DNA of 64,000 nucleotides from Okeania sp. SIO1I7. GTDB lineage: Bacteria > Cyanobacteriota > Cyanobacteriia > Cyanobacteriales > Microcoleaceae. The stretch lies in NCBI GenBank assembly GCA_010672585.1, contig JAAHGF010000018.1, positions 141,428 through 205,427 of the forward strand. The letters are read 5' to 3'. The notes under the pieces were generated by a model. That model ran no database searches, had not been told where the DNA came from, and was given only the letters and a program-made list of their open reading frames with translations. This document shows positions 55,719 through 64,000 of this stretch, piece after piece (position 1 is the stretch's first letter; the number at the start of each line of letters is the position of its first letter). Made by a program: the position numbers and the translations under genes.

Positions 55719-56021
55719 ATGATAAAGGAAAACCAGTCAACATCTCTAACTCCTACTCGTGCTCATGTTTTGATTTCTGGAAAAGTTCAGGGAGTCGGAT
55801 ATCGATTCTCCACATTAGAAATGGCAGTTAATATAAATGTCAGTGGTTGGGTGAAAAATCTACCTGATGGAAAAGTAGAAGCTGTTTTTGAGGGTAGTAA
55901 TCAAGCTGTGGAAAAAATTATTAACTGGTGTTATAGAGGTCCTAAATCAGCTATTGTCAATGATGTGACTATCAAATATGAACAACCTGAAGGACTTCAA
56001 AGTTTTGAAATTCACCATTAA
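55719..56021 (+). CDS. acyP: Acylphosphatase
   Basis: 100 aa, the normal size. It hydrolyses acyl phosphates to a carboxylate and phosphate in the cytosol. The active-site motif GKVQGVGYRFST supplies the phosphate-binding loop with R29. Asn N47 in GWVKNLPDGKVEAVFEG is the second catalytic residue. An N-terminal extension of about 13 residues precedes the core. ATG at 55719; the start is supported by GATAAAGGAAAACC only weakly as ribosome site. The gene is alone between repeats; its metabolic partner is not indicated. Confidence 0.95.
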   Translation: MIKENQSTSLTPTRAHVLISGKVQGVGYRFSTLEMAVNINVSGWVKNLPDGKVEAVFEGSNQAVEKIINWCYRGPKSAIVNDVTIKYEQPEGLQSFEIHH

Positions 56022-56605
56022 CTAGCTATCAGTATTTTCCGTACCGGAATGCTCTGCAAACAGCATTTCAGCATTTCCTACGGAATGCTCCGCAAACAGC
56101 ATTCAGCGCGCTAAAAGCTTGGATTTAAATTTCCGACTTCTAGCTTGTTGCTGATACCAATTCCCATCCATTAATGCTATGCTTAGGTAACACTTCAGCT
56201 ATTAAGTAATTAACAGAGGTAGAATAACTTTTTTGCTAATTAGCAGCTCAGTTAATGTTAATTAGGGTTTGCGTATGGAAAGTCTTTTTGTTAAGGTAGG
56301 GAGTAGGAACCCACCCCTAACTCCTCCCAGGAGGAGAAAAAGGGAGTAGGGAGTAGTTAAGAGTTACGAGAAATGGGAGTTATAGAGAAGGTAGTCGTTC
56401 ATTAATAGCAAGAGTGATTTTTTTGCCATAGCCACCCTGAAATGCCCTCCTTTTTGAGCATCAATGGCTGAAAACCAGGTACTTTTTTTAAGCTAAAAAA
56501 TGCTAATACCTTTATCTGTCAATGCTTTGAGATTTAATCAGCAAGCTCTAATTATTAATTATTAATTATTAATTATTAATTGTTGAACACTCCCCCACTC
56601 AAGAA
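56022..56605. other. Intergenic: two 21-nt units and a family B element
   Basis: Two 21-nt units in tandem (about 56037-56060 and 56076-56096) with CAGCATT between them, then family B (56261-56552) and an AT array. No gene is seen. Confidence 0.6.
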
Positions 56606-57772
56606 CTAGCTGTGCGATCGCACAAACTTATCCAACCTTGCCATCCCTTTTTCTATAGTTGCTAAGTCAGTAGCGTAAGATATCCTAATATGGTCATCTG
56701 CACCGAAAGCAATACCAGGAATAACAGCCACGTTTTGCTCCGCTAATAAAGCATTACAAAATTCTAGGGAACTGCTAGAAATTTTACTAATATTGACAAA
56801 CATATAAAAAGCTCCTTCAGGTTTACTACAAATAAATCCCGGTATAGCATTCAGTAAATCATAAATTACCTGCCGACGTTTAGCAAAAGCTTGACGCATT
56901 TTTTCCACACAGTCTTGAGATGACTCCAATGCAGCGATCGCTCCATACTGAGCAAAAGTACAAACATTCGAGGTACTATGACTTTGAATTTTGGCTGTAG
57001 CGTTAATCAATTCCACAGGTGCGGCCAAATATCCTATACGCCAACCCGTCATAGAGTATGCTTTAGCAAATCCACTACTAATAATAGTTTTGTTCAAAAC
57101 ATCTGAGCTGACTGCCCCAATACTGAGATGTTGAATATCATCATAAATAATCTTCTCATAAATTTCATCAGAAACTACTAAGATATCTTTTTCTACTATT
57201 ACTTCTGCTAATGCTTTAACTTCTGCTGGACTATAAACCATCCCAGTTGGATTAGAAGGAGAGTTAAGAACGAATAATTTTGTTTTGCTAGTAATAGCTT
57301 GACGTAGTTGCTCTGGTGTAACTTTGTAATTTGTCTGAGCATCAGTAGGCAAAATTACTGGCTCTCCACCCATAAGTTTGACCATTTCTGGATAACTTAA
57401 CCAGTAGGGTGCAGGAATAATTACTTCATCTCCAGGTTCAATCAGTGCCAACATCAGATTAAACAGAGAATGTTTCCCCCCATTAGTGACAATGATATTT
57501 TCTGCTTTGTAGTTTAGGCCATTTTCTCTAGATAACTTTTGGGCGATCGCTTCTCTGAGTTTAGGTTCTCCTGCCGCTGGGCCATATTTTGTCTTACCAG
57601 CATCCAGTGCTTTTTGGGCTGCTGCTTTGATATGCTCCGGGGTATCAAAGTCAGGTTCCCCGGCACTAAAACTACATACATCTATTCCCTCAGCTTGCAT
57701 TGCTTTAGCTTTAGCCGAGATAACTAAGGTTAGGGAAGGTGGTACTTTGCCGACTCTTGCTGCCAGTTTCAT
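56606..57772 (-). CDS. aspC: Aspartate aminotransferase (class I, PLP)
   Basis: 388 aa. It interconverts aspartate and 2-oxoglutarate with oxaloacetate and glutamate in the cytosol. Class I aminotransferase signatures: [38 protein letters not shown], and the PLP lysine in [16 protein letters not shown]. Both the aspartate/prephenate type and the general type share these. The start is the ATG at 57772. In Part with nadB it links to aspartate supply for NAD, but it is 35 kb away and single, so no functional coupling is implied. GCGATCGC sites occur within the coding region. Confidence 0.9.
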   Translation of the reverse strand: MKLAARVGKVPPSLTLVISAKAKAMQAEGIDVCSFSAGEPDFDTPEHIKAAAQKALDAGKTKYGPAAGEPKLREAIAQKLSRENGLNYKAENIIVTNGGKHSLFNLMLALIEPGDEVIIPAPYWLSYPEMVKLMGGEPVILPTDAQTNYKVTPEQLRQAITSKTKLFVLNSPSNPTGMVYSPAEVKALAEVIVEKDILVVSDEIYEKIIYDDIQHLSIGAVSSDVLNKTIISSGFAKAYSMTGWRIGYLAAPVELINATAKIQSHSTSNVCTFAQYGAIAALESSQDCVEKMRQAFAKRRQVIYDLLNAIPGFICSKPEGAFYMFVNISKISSSSLEFCNALLAEQNVAVIPGIAFGADDHIRISYATDLATIEKGMARLDKFVRSHS

Positions 57773-58369
57773 TTTTTACTTTTTTTGAGCTAGTCAATCT
57801 TTCATTTTATATTGGACAGGTCATTAGGTTCAATCTAAACTATTAGGAAATAATCACATTCAAACTTATCAATTTATAGCGCCAGGGAATAGCAAACTGT
57901 AAAAAGGTTTTATACCAATTTGAAAAAAGAATGTTACAAAAAGGTAGATATTGATCGGATATGCTTAAAAATAACTGCTTCAGTTCATTTTAGATAGTTA
58001 TTTCTATCATTACCCCCTTTTTTTCCATATTTACCCCTTCTTCCTTCTTCCCTATTCCTTCTTTCTTGCTTCTACCATTTGTAGCAAACATTCATAAAAT
58101 TGGTATTAGAGGATATCTGAAAAGTTTTTTGATACTGAATTTTGCCCCCCGAGCAAGCCAACTTTGGGGGGAACAAGAGTCAATTTGCTTGCTCTAGTCC
58201 CCCAATTTTGGGGGATGCGCGGGGGCGAGTGATGTAGCAAATAGGACTTCTCAGACAACCTCTTAGGATTATATAATCAGTGATAAAAAAAACTTTATCC
58301 CTTTTAACCTTTTCTTCCCTTCTGCCTTCTTTCTGCCTTCTTCCTTCTTCCTTCTTCCTTCTTCCTTCT
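57773..58369. repeat. Intergenic: family C element and G/C-block repeat
   Basis: Family C 57912-58106 (ATACCAATTTGAAAAAAGAA ... CATAAAATTGGTAT). Family H block 58144-58226 (CCCCCGAGCAAGCCAAC ... GTCCCCCAATTTTGGGGG). A CTTCTTCCTTCTTC tract leads into the DUF89 gene's 3' end. No gene is seen. Confidence 0.6.
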
Positions 58370-59599
58370 TCAAGGCATGACAAACTGAATCACACCCCAC
58401 TGACCATTTGTTAACCATAGAGGATCTTCTTCATTTAATATTTCGATTTGATCAGGTTCTAAGCTAGTTGCTACTTCTGACTTTAAGGTACGCAAAGCTA
58501 CAAATGGTGTAGGAAAATAATAAGCAATATCTGACAAAGGGGTAGTAAATAACCAGTGGCGATCGCCCAAGATACGCCGATAGTTAGCATCACCCTTAAT
58601 CAAAACCAGACTTGCCTTAGCTAATTCCTTTCTCACAGACTCAGACATTTCCCAAAAAGCTAGTGGCGCATTCCAAAAAAAGTCATCTCGGCAAATTAAG
58701 CGACCAGTACTAATATATTCTTGTAAGCGAGCTGCCAACATTTGTAAATTTTCTGAGGCATCATTAGCTAAGATTTCTAGAGTGTAAAAGACATCTTGAC
58801 TCATAGCATCAGAGACAAAAGTTGGATGTGCTTTCAAATGCAAGTAAACAATATTGGCAGTTTGAGTAGATAACAGGAAGTCTACCAGAAAAAAATCGCA
58901 AACTAACTCAAAACCTGCATTATCTATAATTAAATCTATCCGCTGACCCTGAATATGACTTAAATAGTCGATTAAATTGTAAGTATCATCTACTAATATG
59001 TGAGATTGTTGTTGTTGAAGGTCTCTAGTAGTCCGGTCTTCTGTTTCAACTGGCCATAAACTCAAATCAGCTTGATTACCCCACAAAGCAGTTTGTAACA
59101 GAGCTGTGAGACAAATTTGATAACTCTGTTGTTGTGGTAGAGCAGTATTTAAACCATTGATGCGATCGCCTATTTCACGGATAGCAGCCATTGATTTTTC
59201 TAAACTTAAGCGTTTTTGATAACCAAAAGGGTCTATTCCTTGCCAAATTCCAGGCACAAAATAATCCGTTGCCTCCAACAAACGTCGGAAAAAATAAGCC
59301 TCAGCAAAATAAAACGGTAAATCAAACCAACTTCTGCCTTCAAAAGACTCTAAGTAGGATGTCCAAGCTGCTACATCTGGTCCTTTGTCATCGATCGGGG
59401 GTCGTACCCATCCCTCAAATAAATCTACAGTTAGAGACTCTAACTGTTGGACAATAGTTGGGGGAAAATTATTGTCTTTGATAACTCGTTCGATGACACC
59501 CGGTAGTCTACAGACCATTGTGTAATGAGCAAAGGTATTTTCTTCTGAAGGCGTCACAGGTAAAGGCAATAGTGAGTCACTGGTTTCAAATTCAGTCAT
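58370..59599 (-). CDS. DUF89 / ARMT1-like damage-control phosphatase
   Basis: 409 aa. DUF89 (ARMT1-like) motifs are visible: TYNLIDYLSHIQGQRIDLII then DNAGFELVCDFFLVDFLL (metal-binding Asp-Asn), LHLKAHPTFVSDAM, and LVLIKGDANYRRILGDRHW. The family hydrolyses damaged or phosphorylated metabolites (for example sugar phosphates); the human member was also called a protein-glutamate methyltransferase. The N-terminal 150 residues (TMVCRLPGVIERVIKDNNFP, FYFAEAYFFRRLLEATDYFV) are the usual helical cap. ATG at 59599. A CAGGAAA...GGGAATAGGGAATAGG tract is directly upstream. Confidence 0.8.
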   Translation of the reverse strand: MTEFETSDSLLPLPVTPSEENTFAHYTMVCRLPGVIERVIKDNNFPPTIVQQLESLTVDLFEGWVRPPIDDKGPDVAAWTSYLESFEGRSWFDLPFYFAEAYFFRRLLEATDYFVPGIWQGIDPFGYQKRLSLEKSMAAIREIGDRINGLNTALPQQQSYQICLTALLQTALWGNQADLSLWPVETEDRTTRDLQQQQSHILVDDTYNLIDYLSHIQGQRIDLIIDNAGFELVCDFFLVDFLLSTQTANIVYLHLKAHPTFVSDAMSQDVFYTLEILANDASENLQMLAARLQEYISTGRLICRDDFFWNAPLAFWEMSESVRKELAKASLVLIKGDANYRRILGDRHWLFTTPLSDIAYYFPTPFVALRTLKSEVATSLEPDQIEILNEEDPLWLTNGQWGVIQFVMP

Positions 59600-59939
59600 G
59601 TATTTATCCTGAAAGGGAATAGGGAATAGGGAATAGGGAAAATAATTGATAATTTCTGTGCAATATATTGATTTGATTTATTATTGCAGATGTCAATAAA
59701 TTATACACTATCTATAGGGGTAAATAGCCTTTTGCTAACGCAAAGCTGTCGCTAACGCCTTTACTTCGGATTGGGCGATCTGTAGTTATGAAACTAATTT
59801 GTACGCTAAGGCTGAAACTCTTGCTATAGTTAGATTTGACGTGCTAGGTGAAATTTCAGGTGAATTTCACAGTCCATAAACTTCACAAGTGATGTTCTAC
59901 GAATTAATCACGGTTTAAAGGATTCTTAAAGCAGCTCAA
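59600..59939. other. Intergenic, no feature beyond a GGGAATA array
   Basis: A GGGAATAGGGAATA tandem lies at 59618-59640. The region to 59939 is AT-rich. The sequence GCTAACGCAAAGCTGTCGC at 59737 recalls repeats near 25289. No gene is seen. Confidence 0.4.
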
Positions 59940-60548
59940 GTGGTCAAGCGCGTAGGTTTTCGCACCGAAACTACCGATTACCCTATTATATCATACTCAT
60001 TTATTTACACATTTTCACTAATTATGTTCTACAGTATATTCTCATCTCTTGCTCGGATCGGATTAATCAACCTTGATTCATTTCATTCCCAACCTAATAC
60101 CAAAAAATCAAATAAATATACTTTGTCAAAAAAAATCACCGTGGTACCATTTATCATTGCCACTGGAAGCATATTTTTTGCAAATCCTTCTGTAATTGCA
60201 CAGCAATCTACATCTAGTACAAATAACTCCTCCAGAATCCTGAATAAAATAAACAATGAAAATATCTTAAATTGGGGTTATAGCAATGGACACTTTCCAG
60301 TAAGTTCTGAAAACACTGAACAGCAAGAAGCTACTGGTTTATGTGCTGAACTAATGGCATCGCTAGAAAAATATTTAAATACCACAGGATTAGTTAATAA
60401 CGAATTTCAAATTAAATCAGAATCTGTTCAAAACCGTTTTGACGACACAAGGTTCACAGATCCTTCTACACCTCCTAAACTTGATATAGAATGTGGTGCT
60501 AATACAATAAGGACGGATGCCGATCGCCGATCGCTAAGTGCTACTTAA
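59940..60548 (+). pseudogene. Truncated family 3 solute-binding protein
   Basis: 202 codons from a GTG; an ATG at 60024 is an alternative. An exported start with a hydrophobic segment (ITVVPFIIATGSIFFANPSV, cleaved after IAQQ) is followed by the first lobe of an extracellular solute-binding domain: ILNWGYSNGHFPVS, ATGLCAELMASLEKYL and CGANTIRTD. The domain ends abruptly at about half its length, with DADRRSLSAT before TAA, next to a G/C-block repeat at 60555. Amino-acid-binding proteins of this family are normally 250-350 aa. It is probably a truncated remnant; no permease or ATPase genes are near. Confidence 0.55.
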
Positions 60549-60554
60549 TCAGGA

Positions 60555-60640
60555 CTTACGCACTCGCCCCCCTAACCCACCAAATCTGGGGGGAACCAGA
60601 TTTACTCCCCCCAAGGTTGGGGGGCCGGGGGGGCAAAATG
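60555..60640. repeat. G/C-block repeat (family H)
   Basis: Inverted blocks CCCCCCTAACCCACCAAATC and GATTTACTCCCCCCAAGG, then GGGGGGCCGGGGGGGCAAA. It shares the CCCCCAATTTTGGGGG design of 19592-19672 and 58144-58226. Confidence 0.6.
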
Positions 60641-60661
60641 ATGGTATGTGTGTAAGTTCTA

Positions 60662-63406
60662 TTAATCAGAAATTGTCAATTTCCCCTCTACTAAATCAGC
60701 ATTACGTTGCAATTGAAAACCCACTTTCTCACAAACTCTTTGCATAGCTATATTCTCAGCTAAAATTGTCGCAACAATTCCTTCTAACTGCTCATCTCGA
60801 CCAATTTGCACCAGTCGCAATAACAATTCCGTCCCTAACCCCTGACGTTGATAGGGGTCGCTCACTAACATGGAAAATTCTGCTTCATTTACCCCATGTA
60901 ACTTACTCAAGCGACCTGCTCCTAAAATCTCATGGTTTCCTGTTTCCGGATTTTTATAATCCGCTACTAATGCCATTTCCCGATTATAATCAATAAAGCA
61001 AATCCTAGTTAACCGTTCGTGAGCAATGCGCCTACTTAATTTGAGAAAGTTAAAATAACGAAAATACACACTTTCCTCAGACAATGTTTTGTGGAACTGA
61101 ACAATTAACGGTTCATCCTCTGGACGAATAGGACGAATAGTTACCTCAGCACCATTTTTCATTTGCCAAGGTTTGATATATTGAGTCGGATACGGGCGAA
61201 TAGCTGGCGATGGCAATTGTTCTACACCCACACTCTTGTCATGGAGAACTACCCGTGCATCCAGAGCAATTAAACGTTCCGAAGAAGCCAACAGTGGATT
61301 AATATCTATTTCCTTGATCCAAGGTTGCTCTACCACCAACTGACTAAATTTCACCATTAGCTTTTCCAAAGCTGCCATATCCACAGCTTTACGCCCCCGA
61401 ACACCTTTGAGAGCTTGATAGATTTTTGTTTGTTCTATCATGCGACGGGCGAGAGTTGTATTCAGAGGAGGTAATGCTATTGCCCGGTCTTTAAACACCT
61501 CTACCAACTGCCCACCTGTACCAAATAGCAACACCGGACCAAATTGTGGGTCAATACTGCTACCAATAATCAACTCATAGCCACGGTCTAAACTTAACAT
61601 TGGTTGTACCGTCACCCCTAGGAAATGCTCAGACCCCACTTTCTCAGTTACAGATGTTTGAATATTTTGATACGCCCATTTCACTGCTTCTGCATCTTTG
61701 AGATTTAACTGCACACCATCCACATCAGTTTTATGGGTGATTGTCTCAGACAACAGTTTCAACACCACTGGATAACCAATTATATTAGCACGTTCCACTG
61801 CTTCTGCTTCAGTTTTGGCAACCAAGGTCTGCACGATGGGAATACCATAAGCAGCTAAAATTTGTTTTGATTCTGATTCTGTCAGAATATTTCTGCCTGC
61901 ATCCTGAGCTATTTTGATAATTTGCTGAACTATAGAACAGTTTGGACCGCTTTCTTGTTCTTGTGCTAGCAATGGGGTTTCATAAATACCCTGCAAATTA
62001 TAACTGTACTGCCACATAAAGTTAAAGAGCTTGGCAGCAGAATCTGGATAACGATAAGTGGAGATACTAGCACGATTGAGAATAGTTTCACCTGTCGTTA
62101 CCTCATCCCCTCCCATCCAACTTGCTAATACTGGTTTTTTAGCAGTTTGAGCATAATGTTTCAACTGTTCTGCAGTTTGAGTGGGATCTGTCATAGCTTG
62201 AGGAGTCAAAATTACCAGCAAACCGTCGGTGTTCGGATCTTTAACTGCTACTTCTAAAGTTTTGCGATAGCGCTCTGGGTCAGCATCACCAAGGATATCA
62301 ATAGGGTTAGCATGACTCCAGTGGGTGGGGAGAAATTCATTTAGTTGAGCAATTGTTTCTTCTGCCAGAGGGGCAAGTTCTCCACCAGTAGCAATCAGGG
62401 CATCGGTAGCCAACACTCCTGGTCCTCCAGCATTAGTAATAATTGTCAGTTTCGGTCCTTTCGGCAACCGTGGCTGTTTTGCCATCACTTCTGCCATATT
62501 AAATAGTTCAGAGATGCGATTCACCCGCAATACTCCACAGCGACGGAAAGCAGCATTGAGAACTTCATCACTACCTGTGAGGGAACCTGTATGAGAAGCA
62601 GCCGCTTTGGCAGCGGCCTCGGTTTGACCTGCTTTAATTACTATTATTGGCTTGGTTAACGCTACTTCCCTAGCAGCAGACAGGAATGATCGCGCATTGC
62701 CAATGGATTCCATATAAATTACAATACTCTTGGTGTGGGGATCATCACCGAGATAATAAATGAGGTCGCCCCAATCTACATCTAGCATGGAACCGATGGA
62801 GATAAATGCACTGAAGCCGACGTTTTCAGGGAAACTCCAGTCGAGAACGGCCGTACAGAATGCCCCACTCTGACTAATGAAACCAACGTTACCAGGGTTA
62901 GCCATTGTGCTAGCAAAGGTGGCATTGAGTCCACTATGAGGATTCATTAAGCCTAGACAGTTAGGGCCGATAATCCGCATTTTTCCCCTAGCTGTTGCCA
63001 TGATTTGTCGTTCTAATTCTATGCCTGCTGGTCCAATTTCTTTGAATCCGGCTGAGACCACGATCGCGCCTTTTATGCCTACTTCTACACATTCACGTAT
63101 TGCATCAGGGACCATTGGTGCGGGTATGGCAACGATCGCTAAGTCTACTGGTTCTGGTATGGCTTTAATATTTGGATAAGCTGGAATGCCTAGCACACTA
63201 TGACGCTTGGGATTAACTGGAAAAATTGTGCCTCCAAAAGGATTGCTGAGTAGATTCCAGAGAATTGTGCGCCCGACACTGCCGACTCTTTCTGTAGCAC
63301 CAATTACCGCCACATTTTCTGGGGCAAATATTGAGGTTAGGGGTTGTCGCTCCGCCCTCAGAATATCATAGGTTGGATCTGTTGTTTGTTGAGGTATTTG
63401 TAACAT
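60662..63406 (-). CDS. ADP-forming acyl-CoA synthetase fused to GNAT acetyltransferase
   Basis: 914 aa. Domain order: CoA-binding Rossmann domain ([20 protein letters not shown], about 33-150), succinyl-CoA-synthetase-like flavodoxin domain with the conserved His in [20 protein letters not shown] (about 270-290), ATP-grasp domain (about 500-720; [19 protein letters not shown]), and a C-terminal GNAT (about 745-914) with [20 protein letters not shown]. This is the Pat/YfiQ architecture: in enterobacteria the GNAT part acetylates proteins such as acetyl-CoA synthetase, and the synthetase part often loses activity. Here the His is kept, so some synthetase function cannot be excluded. ATG at 63406. 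Confidence 0.9.
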   Translation of the reverse strand: MLQIPQQTTDPTYDILRAERQPLTSIFAPENVAVIGATERVGSVGRTILWNLLSNPFGGTIFPVNPKRHSVLGIPAYPNIKAIPEPVDLAIVAIPAPMVPDAIRECVEVGIKGAIVVSAGFKEIGPAGIELERQIMATARGKMRIIGPNCLGLMNPHSGLNATFASTMANPGNVGFISQSGAFCTAVLDWSFPENVGFSAFISIGSMLDVDWGDLIYYLGDDPHTKSIVIYMESIGNARSFLSAAREVALTKPIIVIKAGQTEAAAKAAASHTGSLTGSDEVLNAAFRRCGVLRVNRISELFNMAEVMAKQPRLPKGPKLTIITNAGGPGVLATDALIATGGELAPLAEETIAQLNEFLPTHWSHANPIDILGDADPERYRKTLEVAVKDPNTDGLLVILTPQAMTDPTQTAEQLKHYAQTAKKPVLASWMGGDEVTTGETILNRASISTYRYPDSAAKLFNFMWQYSYNLQGIYETPLLAQEQESGPNCSIVQQIIKIAQDAGRNILTESESKQILAAYGIPIVQTLVAKTEAEAVERANIIGYPVVLKLLSETITHKTDVDGVQLNLKDAEAVKWAYQNIQTSVTEKVGSEHFLGVTVQPMLSLDRGYELIIGSSIDPQFGPVLLFGTGGQLVEVFKDRAIALPPLNTTLARRMIEQTKIYQALKGVRGRKAVDMAALEKLMVKFSQLVVEQPWIKEIDINPLLASSERLIALDARVVLHDKSVGVEQLPSPAIRPYPTQYIKPWQMKNGAEVTIRPIRPEDEPLIVQFHKTLSEESVYFRYFNFLKLSRRIAHERLTRICFIDYNREMALVADYKNPETGNHEILGAGRLSKLHGVNEAEFSMLVSDPYQRQGLGTELLLRLVQIGRDEQLEGIVATILAENIAMQRVCEKVGFQLQRNADLVEGKLTISD

Positions 63407-63846
63407 TATTTTTTCCCCTTTTTTTCAGTTGATGATTATTTTTCTCAACTTTAACTTGAAACGATATCTAACTTAACACTACTTTCAGGCTGCTATACTT
63501 GTATAGATAATTCATTATTAAAAGGTTAAGGGAATCTTAAAATTTATCTTCCTTGTCAATGGACAAAAATATACTTTTTTTGACTCTTAAACATTAATAA
63601 TATCTTATCAAATTAATTTTACCTAAACCCATCAGAAGGCCAGCACTATAATCGCGAGATGAGCGTGTCTGGATGAATGATGCGTGTATAATTATGATTT
63701 CCTAGGTCATGCTTCCCTACGGGATGCTGCGCAAACGCAAACGATGTCATAATTATACACAAATATTAATAGTTTATCCAGTAGACATTTTGGGTGAATT
63801 TAGCTATAACAATCAATGTAGTCGAGGAATTAATCATATCTTTGCT
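63407..63846. other. Intergenic with a hairpin and 21-nt unit
   Basis: Inverted repeats GTGTATAATTATGA (63684-63697) and TCATAATTATACAC (63747-63760) enclose a variant of the 21-nt unit (63714-63735). Otherwise AT-rich DNA; no gene is seen. Confidence 0.5.
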
Positions 63847-64000
63847 TTGCTAGTAATTGAGGCCAAATTAAAGGGCAGTCAAAATCAGTACAAAGTTTTA
63901 GATGAAATGATTCTCACAGGTCAATTCATCAGAAACAGTTGTTTGCGCTATTGGATGGATAATAAAGATGTCAAACGCAATGACTTACAAAAGCTTTGTT
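63847..64000 (+). CDS. tnpB: TnpB, N-terminal part (continues past the window)
   Basis: The frame starting at TTG 63847 reads LVIEAKLKGSQNQYKVLDEM then ILTGQFIRNSCLRYWMDNKD and VKRNDLQKLC, the usual N-terminus of a cyanobacterial TnpB (EAKLKG...QY..LDE.I.T.QFIRN..LRYW.DN..V...DL). It lies just after the hairpin at 63684-63760. The start could be further upstream; no ATG precedes in frame within the first codons seen. It runs off the right edge, so activity and 3' end are unknown. Confidence 0.75.
   Translation, partial: MLVIEAKLKGSQNQYKVLDEMILTGQFIRNSCLRYWMDNKDVKRNDLQKLC

Noticed and set aside
60538..60747. 69-aa + strand ORF
   Set aside because: It is mostly the G/C-block repeat and overlaps the acyl-CoA synthetase gene.

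Overview
The window looks like a piece of a filamentous cyanobacterial chromosome. It has frequent GCGATCGC (HIP1) octamers, a low GC content, and a cyanobacterial gene stock: an SLH/OprB porin, a CHAT-TPR protein, Uma2, DUF4058, pentapeptide repeats, a kinase-WD40 protein and a cyanobacterial-type betaine methyltransferase. A marine non-heterocystous type (Trichodesmium/Okeania/Moorea-like) would fit the loose gene spacing and repeat load, but the genus cannot be fixed from sequence alone. I saw no rRNA, tRNA or CRISPR array.

Layout. 0.3-7.6 kb: a HEAT-repeat membrane protein, a predicted pseudokinase with a seven-bladed WD40 propeller, and a STAND/NB-ARC NTPase with TPRs. 8-21.6 kb: an NAD-related region with nadC, a short 3' relic of nadA, and nadB. 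Inside it lies a + strand cluster not recognised as a known pathway: dimethylglycine-type N-methyltransferase, NADAR glycosidase, MDR oxidoreductase, MurL-like PP-loop enzyme, gamma-butyrobetaine/trimethyllysine-type 2OG dioxygenase, plant-type nicotinamidase and an SDR. A broken TnpB ends it. 21.7-29.3 kb: a response regulator, a DUF3768 protein, a sulfotransferase, a truncated aldo/keto reductase, and a TetR regulator with a peroxiredoxin. 29.9-48.6 kb: two RND pumps (and a scrap of a third), a membrane-fusion protein with a symmetrically expanded coiled-coil hairpin, a CHAT-TPR protease, Uma2 and a porin. Between the pumps sits a small immunity/toxin island: two antitoxins, a MITE-broken PIN toxin and an ApeA-like HEPN gene with an in-frame stop. 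49-64 kb: a pentapeptide protein, serine protease-TPR, coiled-coil membrane protein, acylphosphatase, aspartate aminotransferase, DUF89/ARMT1 protein, truncated solute-binding protein, ADP-forming acyl-CoA synthetase-GNAT, and the start of another tnpB at the window edge.

Intergenic DNA is filled with small non-autonomous elements. At least seven families recur, named A-E, G and H here. Family A (termini GTAAGC...GCTTAC) leaves 8-bp target duplications, one of them inside the PIN gene. A separate 21-nt unit sits both in family A ends and, as exact in-frame 7-codon insertions, twice in one tnpB. Because empty and filled forms can be compared within the window, this very small mobile repeat is the strongest sequence-level discovery. 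The best candidate for an undescribed biochemical system is the betaine/nicotinamide-flavoured cluster at 9.5-17 kb.
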